Source of the DNA: Natrinema gari JCM 14663
GTDB taxonomy: Archaea > Halobacteriota > Halobacteria > Halobacteriales > Natrialbaceae
Assembly: GCF_000337175.1 (NCBI RefSeq)
Contig: NZ_AOIJ01000051.1
Span: forward strand, 24,777-88,776
DNA: 64,000 nt
Direction of reading: 5' to 3'
Shown here: positions 24,105 through 33,257 of the stretch, one piece after another
How the letters are laid out: each line of letters begins with the position of its first letter
Position numbering within the stretch: the first letter of the stretch is position 1
The notes under the pieces: generated by a model
Database searches by the model: none
Seen by the model: only the letters and a program-made list of their open reading frames with translations
Told to the model about the DNA's origin: nothing
Made by a program: the position numbers and the translations under genes

Positions 24105-26471
24105 ATGGAGGTCGCCGAGGTTCTCCCCGAGTTCGCTGACGCGTTTGCCTTCGAGGAGTTCAACCGGATGCAACGCGAGGCACTGCCCGCACTGCTCGAG
24201 TCCGAGGAGAACGTGGTCGCGAGCGCGCCCACGGCCTCGGGGAAGACGGCGCTGGCGGAACTGGCGATCTGTAAGGCGCTCGCCGACGGCGGCACGGCGC
24301 TGTTTATCGCCCCGATGCGAGCCCTGACCAACGAGAAGGAAGACGACTGGGACCGGTTCGAAGCCCTCGACTACTCGGTCTACGTCGTCACCGGCGAGCG
24401 CGATCTCAACCCTCGTCGCGCGCGACGCGCGGACATCCTCGTGATGACCCCCGAGAAACTCGACTCGGCGACCCGCAAACACGATTCGCGACGGTACGAC
24501 TTCGTCACTGACATCGATGTCTGCGTGATCGACGAAGTCCATCTGCTCGACGCCGACCGACGGGGATCGGTACTCGAGGTAACCATTTCCCGCCTGCGTC
24601 GGCTCTGTGAGCCTCGGATCGTCGCGCTCTCGGCGACGATGCCGAACATCGACGACGTGGCGGCGTGGCTCGACGCACCAGAGGAGACGACCTTCGAGTT
24701 CGGCGAGGAGTACCGGCCGGTCGAACTCAACGCCGGCGTCAAGACCTACACCCACGGCGACAACTCCTTTGCGGACAAGTACCGTCGCCTCTACCGAGCG
24801 CTGGACCTCGCGGAACCACACCTTCGGGAGGACGGCCAGGCGCTGGTCTTCGTCTCCTCGCGGCAGGATACCGTCCAGGCCGCCAAGAAGGCCCGAGACG
24901 AGATCGCGGAGCGCGACATCCCGATGGGCGCTCGCGGCGACTACGATTTCCACACCGACTCGACGGACCTCGACGACGCCACGCTCCGCAAGTCGGTGCT
25001 CGACGGCGTCGCCTTCCACCACGCGGGACTCTCGAAGAACGACCGCGACCTCGTCGAGGAGTGGTTCAAAGCGGGTCACATCGAACTGCTCTTTTCGACC
25101 TCGACGCTCGCCTGGGGCGTCAACCTGCCCGCTCGCTGTGTGGTGATCCGGGATACGAAACACCACGACCCGCTCGAGGGCGAAGTCGATATGAGTCCGC
25201 TGGACGTGCTCCAGATGCTCGGCCGCGCCGGCCGCCCGGGGTACGACGACATCGGCTACGGCTGGGTGATCTCGGATTCGGCCGAGGCCGACAAGTACCG
25301 ACGACTGCTCCGCGACGGCAAGGAGATCGAATCGCGACTCGCGGAGAGTTTGGAGACCCACCTCAACGCCGAAATCGCGATGGGGACGATCACCGATCTC
25401 GAGGACGTCATGGACTGGCTCGAGACGACCTTCTACTACGTCCGCGGCCAGTCGAGACCCGACGACTACGACTTTCCGAACCTGCGACAGCGGGTCCGGG
25501 ACTGTCTCGAGGGGCTGGTCGAACGCGGGTTCGTCGAGACCGGCGCGGAGCTTTCGATCGAGGCCACGCCGCGGGGCGTGTTGACATCGAAGTACTACCT
25601 CCGACTCGATACGGCGGCCCGCTTCGCGGCGCTGTGTGACCGTGTCGGCGGCGATGCTGACGAGGGCGACGAGTTGACGACCGGCGACGTTCTCGAGGTG
25701 GTCGCGACCGCCGCCGAGTTCGATTCGGTCTCGGCTCGGCAGGACGAACGCGACGCGATCAACGCGGTCCTCGTCGGCGAGAACACCGACGACCTCGAAG
25801 CCGGCCAGCGGAAGGTGCTCGCGATCCTCCGCAGTGCGGCGAGCGGAACGACACCGTCGGAACTCCGCAGTGACGCGTGGGTCATCCGCCGCAACGCGAC
25901 GCGACTGGTCTCGGCGCTCGGAGCCTTCCTCGATCGATTCGTCGGGCCACACGCCGCGAACCTCGCACGCCGGGTCGAGGCCCGCATCGAGAACGGCGTC
26001 GCCGAGGACGCGGTCGGCCTGACCGCCATCGACGGCGTCGCGTCGGGTCGCGCGAGCAAACTCGCGACGGAAGGACTGTCGACCCCCGGCGATGTCGTCG
26101 ACGCAGGCGTCGAGGGACTCGTCGACGCCGGCCTCTCCGACGGCATCGCCGAACGCGTCTACGAGGGAGCTCAGTCGCTGCCCGCGCTCGAGATCGAGTG
26201 GGGACAGTTCCCCGACACCGTCGCGACCGGCGAGAACGAGGTCCGCGAGGTGACGGTCCGAAACGTCGGCGAACCCGGCCGCGCCGGAATTCGAGTCACG
26301 GTCAACGGCGTCGAGATGACGAGCACGAGCACCTATCTGCGCGACGAGGAGCGCGTCCCGGTCGGCGTCTTCGGTGCCGATGCCGACGAACTCGAGTTTA
26401 CCGTCAGCGTGGCGTTCCCCGAGGTCCCGCTGGTTCCCCACGCCGAGACGCGAACGGTCGCGGTCGAGTGA
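24105..26471 (+). CDS. Ski2-family DEAD/DEAH-box helicase
   Basis: A 788-aa helicase. Motif I is ASAPTASGKTALAE, motif Ia APMRALTNEK, motif II VIDEVHLLD and motif III ALSATMPN. Motifs V/VI lie in FSTSTLAWGVNLPAR and MLGRAGRPGYDD. A winged-helix and ratchet-like region follows, then a helix-hairpin-helix segment (LTAIDGVASGRASKLATEGL). The last 100 residues form a beta-rich domain (REVTVRNVGEPGRAGIRVTV) not typical of Hel308. It probably unwinds DNA or RNA in repair or processing. It is a Ski2 relative distinct from canonical Hel308 because of the C-terminal domain. The first ATG after the GTG at 24102 is chosen. Confidence 0.88.
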   Translation: MEVAEVLPEFADAFAFEEFNRMQREALPALLESEENVVASAPTASGKTALAELAICKALADGGTALFIAPMRALTNEKEDDWDRFEALDYSVYVVTGERDLNPRRARRADILVMTPEKLDSATRKHDSRRYDFVTDIDVCVIDEVHLLDADRRGSVLEVTISRLRRLCEPRIVALSATMPNIDDVAAWLDAPEETTFEFGEEYRPVELNAGVKTYTHGDNSFADKYRRLYRALDLAEPHLREDGQALVFVSSRQDTVQAAKKARDEIAERDIPMGARGDYDFHTDSTDLDDATLRKSVLDGVAFHHAGLSKNDRDLVEEWFKAGHIELLFSTSTLAWGVNLPARCVVIRDTKHHDPLEGEVDMSPLDVLQMLGRAGRPGYDDIGYGWVISDSAEADKYRRLLRDGKEIESRLAESLETHLNAEIAMGTITDLEDVMDWLETTFYYVRGQSRPDDYDFPNLRQRVRDCLEGLVERGFVETGAELSIEATPRGVLTSKYYLRLDTAARFAALCDRVGGDADEGDELTTGDVLEVVATAAEFDSVSARQDERDAINAVLVGENTDDLEAGQRKVLAILRSAASGTTPSELRSDAWVIRRNATRLVSALGAFLDRFVGPHAANLARRVEARIENGVAEDAVGLTAIDGVASGRASKLATEGLSTPGDVVDAGVEGLVDAGLSDGIAERVYEGAQSLPALEIEWGQFPDTVATGENEVREVTVRNVGEPGRAGIRVTVNGVEMTSTSTYLRDEERVPVGVFGADADELEFTVSVAFPEVPLVPHAETRTVAVE

Positions 26472-26533
26472 GCCGCGAGCAGCCACGACCGCCCACCACG
26501 AGGCATCGCAGGACGGCGACGAGACCGCTGTGG

Positions 26534-27184
26534 CTACTCCGTCAGGGCGAGCGTACGCTCCCGAAGCGCAGCTGGCGAGTCCACGACGTCGGCAGCGGGC
26601 GACCGGTCGATATCACCGTGGGCGTCGACCCGATACGCGATCACGACCATCCCCGCTCGAGCGGCCGCCTCGATCCCGTTCTCGGAATCTTCGACGACGA
26701 CGCAGTCCGCGGCTGGGACACCGATCTCGGCGGCGGCGTACTCGAAGATGTCGGGCGCGGGCTTGCTCGCCGCGTCGATGTCGTCGGCGCTGATCACGTG
26801 GTCGAACTCGGTCTCGAGGTCGAATCGCTCCGTGACCATGCCGATCCACTCGTGGGGCGACGAGGAGACGAGCGCGGTCGGGACGCCGCGGTCGTCGAGT
26901 TCGGCGAGGAGATCGTGGCAGCCATCGAGTAGGTCGGCGCGCTCGGTGTAGATCTCCGCGGCGGCCTCGGTGAACCGCTGGACGAACGCCTCGCGGGAGA
27001 TGGCCGCGCCGTACTCGTCGTCGAGGTAGTCGTATATCTCGCGGAAGTGCATCCCGCTCGTTTCGGCGACGGCGACGTCTTCGTCGGGGACGGTGGCCGG
27101 GAGAATATCCTCGCGCTGGAACTCGACCCAGTAGTCCTCGCTATCGACCAGCACACCGTCCATATCGAACAGCACAGCAGTCAT
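26534..27184 (-). CDS. HAD-superfamily hydrolase (beta-phosphoglucomutase/phosphatase type)
   Basis: A 216-aa protein. Motif I is LFDMDGVLVDSE with the nucleophile D7 and acid/base D9. Motif II is TALVSSSPHEW and motif IV CVVVEDSENGIEAAARAGM. The helical cap between residues 16 and 85 places it in subfamily I (phosphoglycolate phosphatase, beta-phosphoglucomutase or haloacid dehalogenase-like). Substrate cannot be told. It starts at the ATG at 27184; a longer upstream reading has no family similarity. It converges with the helicase gene. Confidence 0.87.
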   Translation of the reverse strand: MTAVLFDMDGVLVDSEDYWVEFQREDILPATVPDEDVAVAETSGMHFREIYDYLDDEYGAAISREAFVQRFTEAAAEIYTERADLLDGCHDLLAELDDRGVPTALVSSSPHEWIGMVTERFDLETEFDHVISADDIDAASKPAPDIFEYAAAEIGVPAADCVVVEDSENGIEAAARAGMVVIAYRVDAHGDIDRSPAADVVDSPAALRERTLALTE

Positions 27185-27571
27185 GTAGCCCGGATTATCG
27201 GGTCGGGACGGATAGCTGTTTGGCACGAAGCAGTGAGCCGCGCCGTTACTGCTCAGAGTCAAGGGACCAGCCACGGCTCGAGCGATCGTAGCCGTAGCGA
27301 GGTGCCGGTCGAAGGCGACGACGGGCGTGTGATTCGCCAGAGTCCGGGAGACTGTTCCGTGGCAACTGACGAGACATCCGTACTGACGTGCTGAACTCCT
27401 CCAGCAAATGCTCGCGGACTGCGTTGTGGGGAAACTGGCTTGCGCCTCGAAATCGGCCAACACTGATTTGCACGGATACAGCAACGGAAACCGTTTCCAG
27501 CAGCGACCGGAACGCCAAAACGGTTGGCGGAGAGCACCGAGGGTGATCGAATCGCACTGACGACGGTTGGG
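27185..27571. other. gene-free stretch downstream of membrane protein gene
   Basis: Nothing convincing is encoded. Open frames are shadows of GC-rich composition. The segment 27390-27540 has a less biased composition and may be a decayed sequence, but I cannot identify a parent element. No inverted terminal repeats were found. Confidence 0.3.
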
Positions 27572-28072
27572 TCACTCGGCGGAGCGGCCGCTCAGTCGGG
27601 ACAATGGTCCCTCCGGGAACAACCGAACGAACACGTCTCGTACCAAGACGAGGGCACCGAGTATCCCGCCGAACAACAGCGCCCATATTGAGGGGGAAAC
27701 ACCGCCCGTTTCCGCCAGATAGTGGACGGACAGGCTTGCAACGGCCCACCACAGAGTGAACACGGCGAGAGGTCCGAGCACGACCGAGGCGAGGAGACGA
27801 CTCGCTGCCGTGTCACCGGGCTGGGACCGGTCACCGGTACCGAGAACTGTCGAACCCAACCGGACTCCGTGTGCCAACACATCGACCAGAACGGAAAGGG
27901 CGAGGAAACCAGGAACGAGTATCGCGAACGGGAGCCAAAACGATCCGAAGGCGGTCTCGAAAAGGATCACGGGCTCTGTAACGACATCGACCGTCGAGAG
28001 GACCGCAAGGGCAGCGAGGACGGGTTCGGCTACTCGTCTCCCGACCGCACGATCGAAGTGGACGGAAAGCAT
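27572..28072 (-). CDS. four-span membrane protein of unknown function
   Basis: A 166-aa protein starting MLSVHFDRAVGRRVAEPVL. Four hydrophobic segments (VLAALAVLSTVDVV, FWLPFAILVPGFLALSVLV, VVLGPLAVFTLWWAVASL, IWALLFGGILGALVLV) and a short basic loop with LFPEGPLSRLSG end it. No motif is recognised. The start is chosen because the minus strand has ACATTTATTAC about 32 nt upstream (28099-28109), the expected position for a leaderless transcript. A longer in-frame reading would pass through that promoter. Confidence 0.65.
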   Translation of the reverse strand: MLSVHFDRAVGRRVAEPVLAALAVLSTVDVVTEPVILFETAFGSFWLPFAILVPGFLALSVLVDVLAHGVRLGSTVLGTGDRSQPGDTAASRLLASVVLGPLAVFTLWWAVASLSVHYLAETGGVSPSIWALLFGGILGALVLVRDVFVRLFPEGPLSRLSGRSAE

Positions 28073-28423
28073 TACCTCTGCTACAGTACTGTTGTGAAAG
28101 TAATAAATGTACTTCAGACCGGCTTCGACGAGACGCTGAGACACCCTGACGGAGGCCGCTATTGGCTGTATACTGCCGTTGATCCGCAAACGAACGATCC
28201 CGTCATAGACGACTGTATTCGACGACGCCGAGTGCTTTGACAGACCGGTACCTGCGGCTACGCTCCGAAACGCGTCTTCCGTGAGAGAACACGCCGAGTC
28301 GCGTCGTTTGCAAACCGTTTCAGCCACACGAAACCCGAAACCGGCAACAGTAGCATCGTAGCCTCGAGCCTCGCCGTCCGGTATACTGCCACAAACGAAA
28401 CCCGACCGCATCGCGTCGGGCGG
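28073..28423. other. intergenic stretch with promoter of membrane protein gene
   Basis: It contains the TATA-like element at 28099-28109 (minus strand). Otherwise no gene or repeat is seen. An open frame covering it on the minus strand is an upstream extension without family features. Confidence 0.4.
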
Positions 28424-28925
28424 TCAGCGGACGACCTCGCCGCGACGGTCGTGTTCCATTTCCGTCTCGATCGCCGCGTCGAACTCGCGCTCGAGCAGCC
28501 ACAGCGCCAGATCGATCCCCGCGGTCACGCCGCCGGCGTCCACCACGCGCGCGGTGAACGGTCGCAGCGGACGCCGCGAGGTCGTCCGTTGCGACGGCGA
28601 GGGTCGTCGCGGGCCGCCCCGCCAGCACGTCCGCTTCGGCCAGTATCATCGCGCCGGTACAGACCGACGCGACCGTCGACCCGGCTGCGAATCGCTCGCC
28701 GACGGCCTCGGGTACGGTCCTAGCTTCGACGACGGACCGGACTCTACCCTCGGTGGTCCAGCCGCCACCGGGAACGAGCAGGATATCCGGATCCCCGAGC
28801 GTCCCGTCGGGCTCGACACGCAAGCCGTGGCTCGCCGCCACGAGATCGGTCTCCGCGAGCGTTACCAGTCGCGGCTCGAGCGACGCGCCGGACCGCGGGT
28901 GCGCACGGGCTCGATTCGTCCCCAT
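28424..28925 (-). pseudogene. DJ-1/PfpI family protein, frameshifted and N-terminally truncated
   Basis: One minus-strand frame encodes DPDILLVPGGGWTTEG, then GSTVASVCTGAMILAEADVL and DDLAASAATVHRA. These contain the conserved nucleophile-elbow Cys of the DJ-1/PfpI fold. The frame then turns into Arg-rich nonsense. A neighbouring frame continues the family with RVVDAGGVTAGIDLALWLLE and ends at a TGA (28424-28426). A single-base shift near 28535 would join them. The usual N-terminal strand (LYDGV type) is also missing upstream of LEPRLVTLAETD. It is therefore most likely a decayed amidase or isonitrile-hydratase-like gene; sequencing error could explain only the shift. Confidence 0.75.
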
Positions 28926-29096
28926 CGCGTACCGCAGTCCCGACTCACTGGTTGTCGCCGTCGTAATCCCGATCGATCGGCGTCAAACGGGCCACAACCC
29001 GTCGAAAACGTGTTTCAAATGGCATCAAACCCTCGAAAACCCGGTTCACGGCGACCCCCCTTCAAGTCGATCGACACACCGAGAACCGGATGCAGT

Positions 29097-29582
29097 ATGA
29101 AACGAACGACGCTCATCGCAGTCACCTGCGCAGTACTGATCGCGGCGACTGGATTCGCCGCTGCAGCACCCGGAACCGCACCCGTGTCCGTGGACTCGAG
29201 TGCGGACGACGCGGACGATCGGCGGGCGAACGACCACGCAACGGCCGACCACGCGGACGGCAACGCGGAGCACCGTGAGAACGGAGCGGCGGCCGACAGC
29301 GGTGCGGATGCCAGCACCGGACAGGGGCCGAGCGGTGACCTCCCCGAGCAGGTGCCTGATCACGTCTCCGCGATCCATGACCGGGTGTCGGCGTTCCTGA
29401 GCGGTGGACTCGACGGCTCGCTCGGCGATGCAATCAGCAGCGTGACGCCGGACGACGACGAGACCGCAACCGACGACGCGAACGTCGACGGAGATGAACG
29501 GTCCGACGTCGCCGAGCAGCCCGACAGTGAGGGCGAACAGTCCGACGACAACCGACCCGAATCCACCGAGGGCGACGAGTAA
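29097..29582 (+). CDS. secreted acidic low-complexity protein
   Basis: A 161-aa protein starting MKRTTLIAVTCAVLIAATGF, a clear Sec signal peptide followed by AAAAPGTAPVS. The mature part is rich in Asp, Glu, Asn and Ser. It has a short hydrophobic-helical segment (LPEQVPDHVSAIHDRVSAFL) and an acidic tail. No family is recognised. It lies 20 nt before the next membrane protein gene on the same strand. Likely exported, function unknown. Confidence 0.6.
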   Translation: MKRTTLIAVTCAVLIAATGFAAAAPGTAPVSVDSSADDADDRRANDHATADHADGNAEHRENGAAADSGADASTGQGPSGDLPEQVPDHVSAIHDRVSAFLSGGLDGSLGDAISSVTPDDDETATDDANVDGDERSDVAEQPDSEGEQSDDNRPESTEGDE

Positions 29583-29602
29583 CCCGCGGGGACCCTATAT
29601 CC

Positions 29603-29974
29603 ATGCCACCGGTCACACCACCAGCGTCGCTCGGCCTGGCTCGGATGCTGACGGTCGCCGTCAGCCTGCTGGTCGGCGGCGTCGCCCTCCACGCCAGCAC
29701 GCACGTCTTCGCCGATGCTCGAGGCTACACCCACGCGGTGGTGACCGCGTTGCTCGGCGCGCTGGCCTGGGCCCTCCTCGAGCCGATACCGCTGATCGGC
29801 GGCGCGGTGGCGATCGTCACCTGGGTCGCAATCGTCAAGCGACGGTATCGGCTCGGCTGGCTCCGGGCCACCGGCGTCGGCGTCGCTACCTGGGCGGCCG
29901 CAGTGGTCGTCCTCGCGGCCCTCGAACTGCTCGGGATCGGCTCGGTCTCGGCGCTCGGCGTGCCGGGTGCCTGA
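29603..29974 (+). CDS. small multispan membrane protein, paralogue 1
   Basis: A 123-aa protein with three to four hydrophobic segments and the core ADARGYTHAVVTALLGALAW followed by IPLIGGAVAIVTWVAIVKRR. It ends LGVPGA. It is clearly related to the protein at 30250-30600, which has DVDDYSHAVVTAILGAVAW and also ends FGVPGA. They are tandem paralogues. No function is known. The start is the ATG at 29603, though a downstream Met (residue 15) just before the first span is possible. Confidence 0.7.
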   Translation: MPPVTPPASLGLARMLTVAVSLLVGGVALHASTHVFADARGYTHAVVTALLGALAWALLEPIPLIGGAVAIVTWVAIVKRRYRLGWLRATGVGVATWAAAVVVLAALELLGIGSVSALGVPGA

Positions 29975-30216
29975 ACCGCGTCCCGGCTGTCGTTCTCTTC
30001 GACGAACGCAGGCCCACTGACGGGTCACATCCGGTTCCCAGCTGACGCACTGCCGCCACCACATTCGCACCCGCACCCACCCCCACTGGCGTTTCCGAAC
30101 ACCAGTTGCTGTCGGTGGTTCCGATCAGCGCCACGCCGACAGCGAAATCGATCGCGGGTACGGGGCTCGAGCGAGGCCAGTCGTGTCGCGCTCGGATCGG
30201 AGATAGCGGATGGCAT

Positions 30217-30228
30217 TGTTATAATTGG
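30217..30228 (+). promoter_or_regulatory. TATA-like promoter of second small membrane protein
   Basis: TGTTATAATTGG about 28 nt before the ATG at 30250, in an otherwise GC-rich region. The spacing fits a leaderless transcript and indicates that the second paralogue is transcribed independently. Confidence 0.55.
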
Positions 30229-30249
30229 CCAGCCGTAGAAGCGGGTGCT

Positions 30250-30600
30250 ATGGTCTCCGTCATCGGATCGTTCGTCGCCTTCCTGGTTGCACTGCTCATC
30301 GGCGGACTGGCGATCTTCGCCAGCGCGCGGCTCATCGTCGATGTCGACGACTATTCGCACGCGGTCGTGACGGCGATCCTCGGCGCAGTCGCATGGGCGC
30401 TGACCTCGTGGATACCGCTGCTTGGCCCGATACTCGCCCTGATCGCCTGGGTCTGGGTGATCAACTGGCGATATCCCGGCGGCTGGGGGACGGCCGCCGC
30501 GATCGGCGTTATCGCCTGGTTCGCCGCCCTCGGCATCCTCTTCGTGCTCAACGTCGTGTTCCGTCTCGGCGTCGGCGCGTTCGGGGTTCCCGGCGCGTAA
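30250..30600 (+). CDS. small multispan membrane protein, paralogue 2
   Basis: A 116-aa protein made almost wholly of four hydrophobic segments (VIGSFVAFLVALLIGGLAIF, HAVVTAILGAVAWALTSW, ILALIAWVWVINW, GVIAWFAALGILFVLNVVF). The pattern YSHAVVTAILGAVAW and the ending GVGAFGVPGA are shared with the protein at 29603-29974. The family looks like widespread small haloarchaeal membrane proteins of unknown role. Its own promoter lies directly upstream. Confidence 0.75.
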   Translation: MVSVIGSFVAFLVALLIGGLAIFASARLIVDVDDYSHAVVTAILGAVAWALTSWIPLLGPILALIAWVWVINWRYPGGWGTAAAIGVIAWFAALGILFVLNVVFRLGVGAFGVPGA

Positions 30601-30780
30601 CTGCGTTCGTCGGTGGTGTCGTTGAGGCAGTAGTGGTACGCCCGGACCGACCGCCGGCCCGTGGTGACGGACAGCTGACTGGTTTCGAGAGAGGTCGGTT
30701 TCTACATGTCTGTAGCGTGCCATTCGGGCCGCTTTTGGGACTTCCGCATGTTTTAACAGAGGTGGCAAGTACCGACTCGT

Positions 30781-31908
30781 ATGAACGTGCGCGCCGACGT
30801 GATGGCCGTGGTCGTCGCGGTCCTGCTCGTCGCAACTGGGCCCGTCGTCGCTGGCACCGGAGCCGCGACCGCCGGGCAGCGCCAGTCGAGTCCGTTCGCA
30901 CTCCAGCAAGACCGAATCGACGCCGACGAGGTTCGGATGGACGTCGCGCTCCGGCCGAACGGCACCGCCGAGTGGACCCTCGAGTTCTGGGTTCGGCTCG
31001 ACGACGAGGAGAGCACGACGGCGTTCGACTCCCTGCAGGAAGAGATTCGAAACGATCCCGAAAACCACACGCAGTCGTTCGCCGATCGGATGAACGAGAC
31101 GGTCGCGACGGCGAGTACTGCGACGAGCCGCGAGATGAACGCCGACGGGTTCGACGTGACGACTGCGCGCCAGTCGCTCGCACGCGAGTACGGCGTCGTC
31201 CGGTACACCTTCCGCTGGGACGGGTTCGCGGCCGTCGAGGGCGACGACCTCCGCGCGGGCGACGCGATCGAAGGGCTCTACCTCGACGACGGAACGCGGC
31301 TACTACTGACGTGGCCGGACGGCTACGAGCTCGCATCGGTCGCGCCCGAGCCGGACGACGAGCGCGACCGGGCCGTGATCTGGCGCGGCGGCGAGACCGG
31401 CTTCGTCTCCGGAGAGCCGCGGGTCGTCGTCACCGACGGGGGAGCCGGCCCGAGCACGGCCGCGATGGCGATCGCTGTCGTCAGTATCGGTGGGCTCGCC
31501 CTCGCCGGCGCGTGGTGGTACCGGACCCGCGGGTCGGCGACGGCGGGGACGGCCGGCGGAGACGATGGTCGTGAGTCGACTGCCGATTCCGACCCCGTTC
31601 CGACCGGCGGTTCGGGGACCGCACCGACGGTGGCGACGGACGACGAGTCGGGGAGTACAGGCACGACCGACGCGCCCGACACGGACCTGCTCAGCAACGA
31701 GGAACAGGTCCTCCGACTCATAGAAGGACGGGGCGGCCGGATGAAACAACAGGCGGTCGTCGAGGAACTCGGCTGGACCGACGCGAAGACCAGCAAGGTC
31801 GTCAGCAGCCTCCGGGAGGACGGGCGACTCGAGTCGTTCCGTCTCGGTCGCGAGAACGTCCTGTCGCTTCCCGAGGGCGACGACGAGCATCCGGAAGGGG
31901 AACAATGA
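30781..31908 (+). CDS. exported membrane-anchored protein with C-terminal winged-helix domain
   Basis: A 375-aa protein. A Sec signal (residues 1-32) is followed by an external beta-rich domain (MDVALRPNGTAEWTLEFWV and RYTFRWDGFA). One transmembrane span lies near residue 225 (AAMAIAVVSIGGLALAGAWW), then a Gly/Thr/Asp linker and a cytoplasmic winged-helix domain (LLSNEEQVLRLIEGRGGRMK, TDAKTSKVVSSLREDGRLE). The layout suggests a membrane-tethered sensor or regulator common in haloarchaea. A TATA-like TGTTTTAAC lies 30 nt upstream. The next gene (32093) encodes another exported protein and the two are probably linked in function. Confidence 0.8.
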   Translation: MNVRADVMAVVVAVLLVATGPVVAGTGAATAGQRQSSPFALQQDRIDADEVRMDVALRPNGTAEWTLEFWVRLDDEESTTAFDSLQEEIRNDPENHTQSFADRMNETVATASTATSREMNADGFDVTTARQSLAREYGVVRYTFRWDGFAAVEGDDLRAGDAIEGLYLDDGTRLLLTWPDGYELASVAPEPDDERDRAVIWRGGETGFVSGEPRVVVTDGGAGPSTAAMAIAVVSIGGLALAGAWWYRTRGSATAGTAGGDDGRESTADSDPVPTGGSGTAPTVATDDESGSTGTTDAPDTDLLSNEEQVLRLIEGRGGRMKQQAVVEELGWTDAKTSKVVSSLREDGRLESFRLGRENVLSLPEGDDEHPEGEQ

Positions 31909-32092
31909 GAGGAACACGTGACGCAGCATCGACCGCCCGGCGGCTCGGACGCGCCGGCGGAAGTGGAGCCGACCAAATGGGCGAAATCGACCGACGGCAA
32001 CGGATCGAAAACGGCGTTGAATCGGGGCAACCGTCGATGAACCCAAGTCACCGTCTCGCGTCTCCGTCAGTACGCGACCAGATCACTCACCA

Positions 32093-32785
32093 ATGAATCG
32101 AACCACGTCGATCACGCTGGCAGCGATCCTCGTCGTTGCGACGGTTGCAGTCCCCCTCGCCGCGGCGAGCGTCGTCTCGAGCGGCGACGCACAAGCGGCA
32201 CCCGACGCCGACGCGGACACCGAGTCGATCAAACCGGGCGAACGATTCGCCGCCGCCGTCGGCGTCCAGAACGCCGAACTCGAGGGCGATGTCTCGGAGC
32301 GCGCATTCGATGCCAGAATCGCGAACGCCGAGTCGAACCGGACGAAAGCCGCCGTCGTCGCCGCGGGCGTCAACGAGACCGACGCGCGCATGACCGAACT
32401 CGAAGACAGGCTCGCGGACCTCAACGAGTCCCGCGACACCGGCGCGATCAGCGAGGGACGCTATCGCGCCGCCGTCGCGACGATCGTCGCCGAGATGCGG
32501 AGCCTCGAGCGGCGGGCCGCAACGGCGGAGACCGCCGCAGCCGAATTACCGCCTGAAGCGCTCGCGGCACACGGTATCGACGAGGGGTCGATTCGAACGC
32601 TCCGAGAGCGAGCCGGTGACCTCGGCGGACCCGAGACCGCGGCGATCGCTCGCTCGATCGCCGGCGACGATGTCGGCAGCTCGGCCGGAAACGAGCGCGC
32701 TCCCGAGGTTCCGAGCGACGCCAGCGAGAATCGATCCGACGACAGTCACGGCAGTGGGCCGGGGAGCGCAAACGGATCGACGTAG
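32093..32785 (+). CDS. exported helical protein of unknown function
   Basis: A 230-aa protein. The N-terminal signal peptide (SITLAAILVVATVAVPLAAA) is followed by a mature part with two predicted long helices (ARMTELEDRLADLNESRD and AEMRSLERRAATAETAA) and an acidic Ser/Asn-rich tail. Its pairing with the winged-helix membrane protein upstream is a pattern I associate with haloarchaeal sensor-like loci. No enzymatic motif is seen. The 184-nt gap to the upstream gene has no strong promoter. Confidence 0.65.
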   Translation: MNRTTSITLAAILVVATVAVPLAAASVVSSGDAQAAPDADADTESIKPGERFAAAVGVQNAELEGDVSERAFDARIANAESNRTKAAVVAAGVNETDARMTELEDRLADLNESRDTGAISEGRYRAAVATIVAEMRSLERRAATAETAAAELPPEALAAHGIDEGSIRTLRERAGDLGGPETAAIARSIAGDDVGSSAGNERAPEVPSDASENRSDDSHGSGPGSANGST

Positions 32786-33026
32786 CGCGAGCCGTCCGCC
32801 GCAAGCCGGACCGAGTCACTCGCTCGGCGACTTCGACAGCGATCCATTCGATCGTGGCCGGTGAGCAGCCCCGCCGAGACGGGTCGGCGGCGGCGGGTTC
32901 GCTCCCGTCGCAGTCGAAACACTTGCGAACGCCACGGTGGCCGCTGCAGCAGCGTCGAACGAAGCCTGCCTGCAGCCATCGGTTCGCTCCCGTTTTTTGG
33001 GGCCTGCCGACGTAGATCGGCGGGAA

Positions 33027-33257
33027 ATGGTCGACGCGTATGCGATGATCGACGCTGCAACTGGAACGTCCGCGGAGGTGTGCGAAACCCTCCGTGATGC
33101 GGAGGGCATCGCCGCGGCGTACGTCATCACGGGCGACTTCGACGTGATGGTCGAATTAACGGGCGACGACCCCCACGATCTCCTCGAGACGGTGACGACC
33201 ACCATTCGGCCGCTCGAGGGAGTCGGCACGACACGAACGTACGTCTGTGTCGACTAA
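33027..33257 (+). CDS. stand-alone Lrp/AsnC ligand-binding (RAM) domain protein
   Basis: A 76-aa protein starting MVDAYAMIDAATGTSAEV, with AAAYVITGDFDVMVELTGDD and the C-terminal VGTTRTYVCVD. This is a complete RAM/ACT-like domain with no DNA-binding helix-turn-helix. Such stand-alone domains bind amino acids or modulate full-length Lrp proteins. The upstream in-frame extension (from 32937) has no similarity and is rejected. Confidence 0.82.
   Translation: MVDAYAMIDAATGTSAEVCETLRDAEGIAAAYVITGDFDVMVELTGDDPHDLLETVTTTIRPLEGVGTTRTYVCVD

Noticed and set aside
23991-26486. 831-aa open frame antisense to the helicase
   Set aside because: It is the complement of a GC-rich coding gene with third-position bias; the helicase has all family motifs and the antisense product shows none.
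27390-27545. possible transposase remnant
   Set aside because: Composition is slightly different, but no transposase motif, terminal repeat or target duplication is visible.
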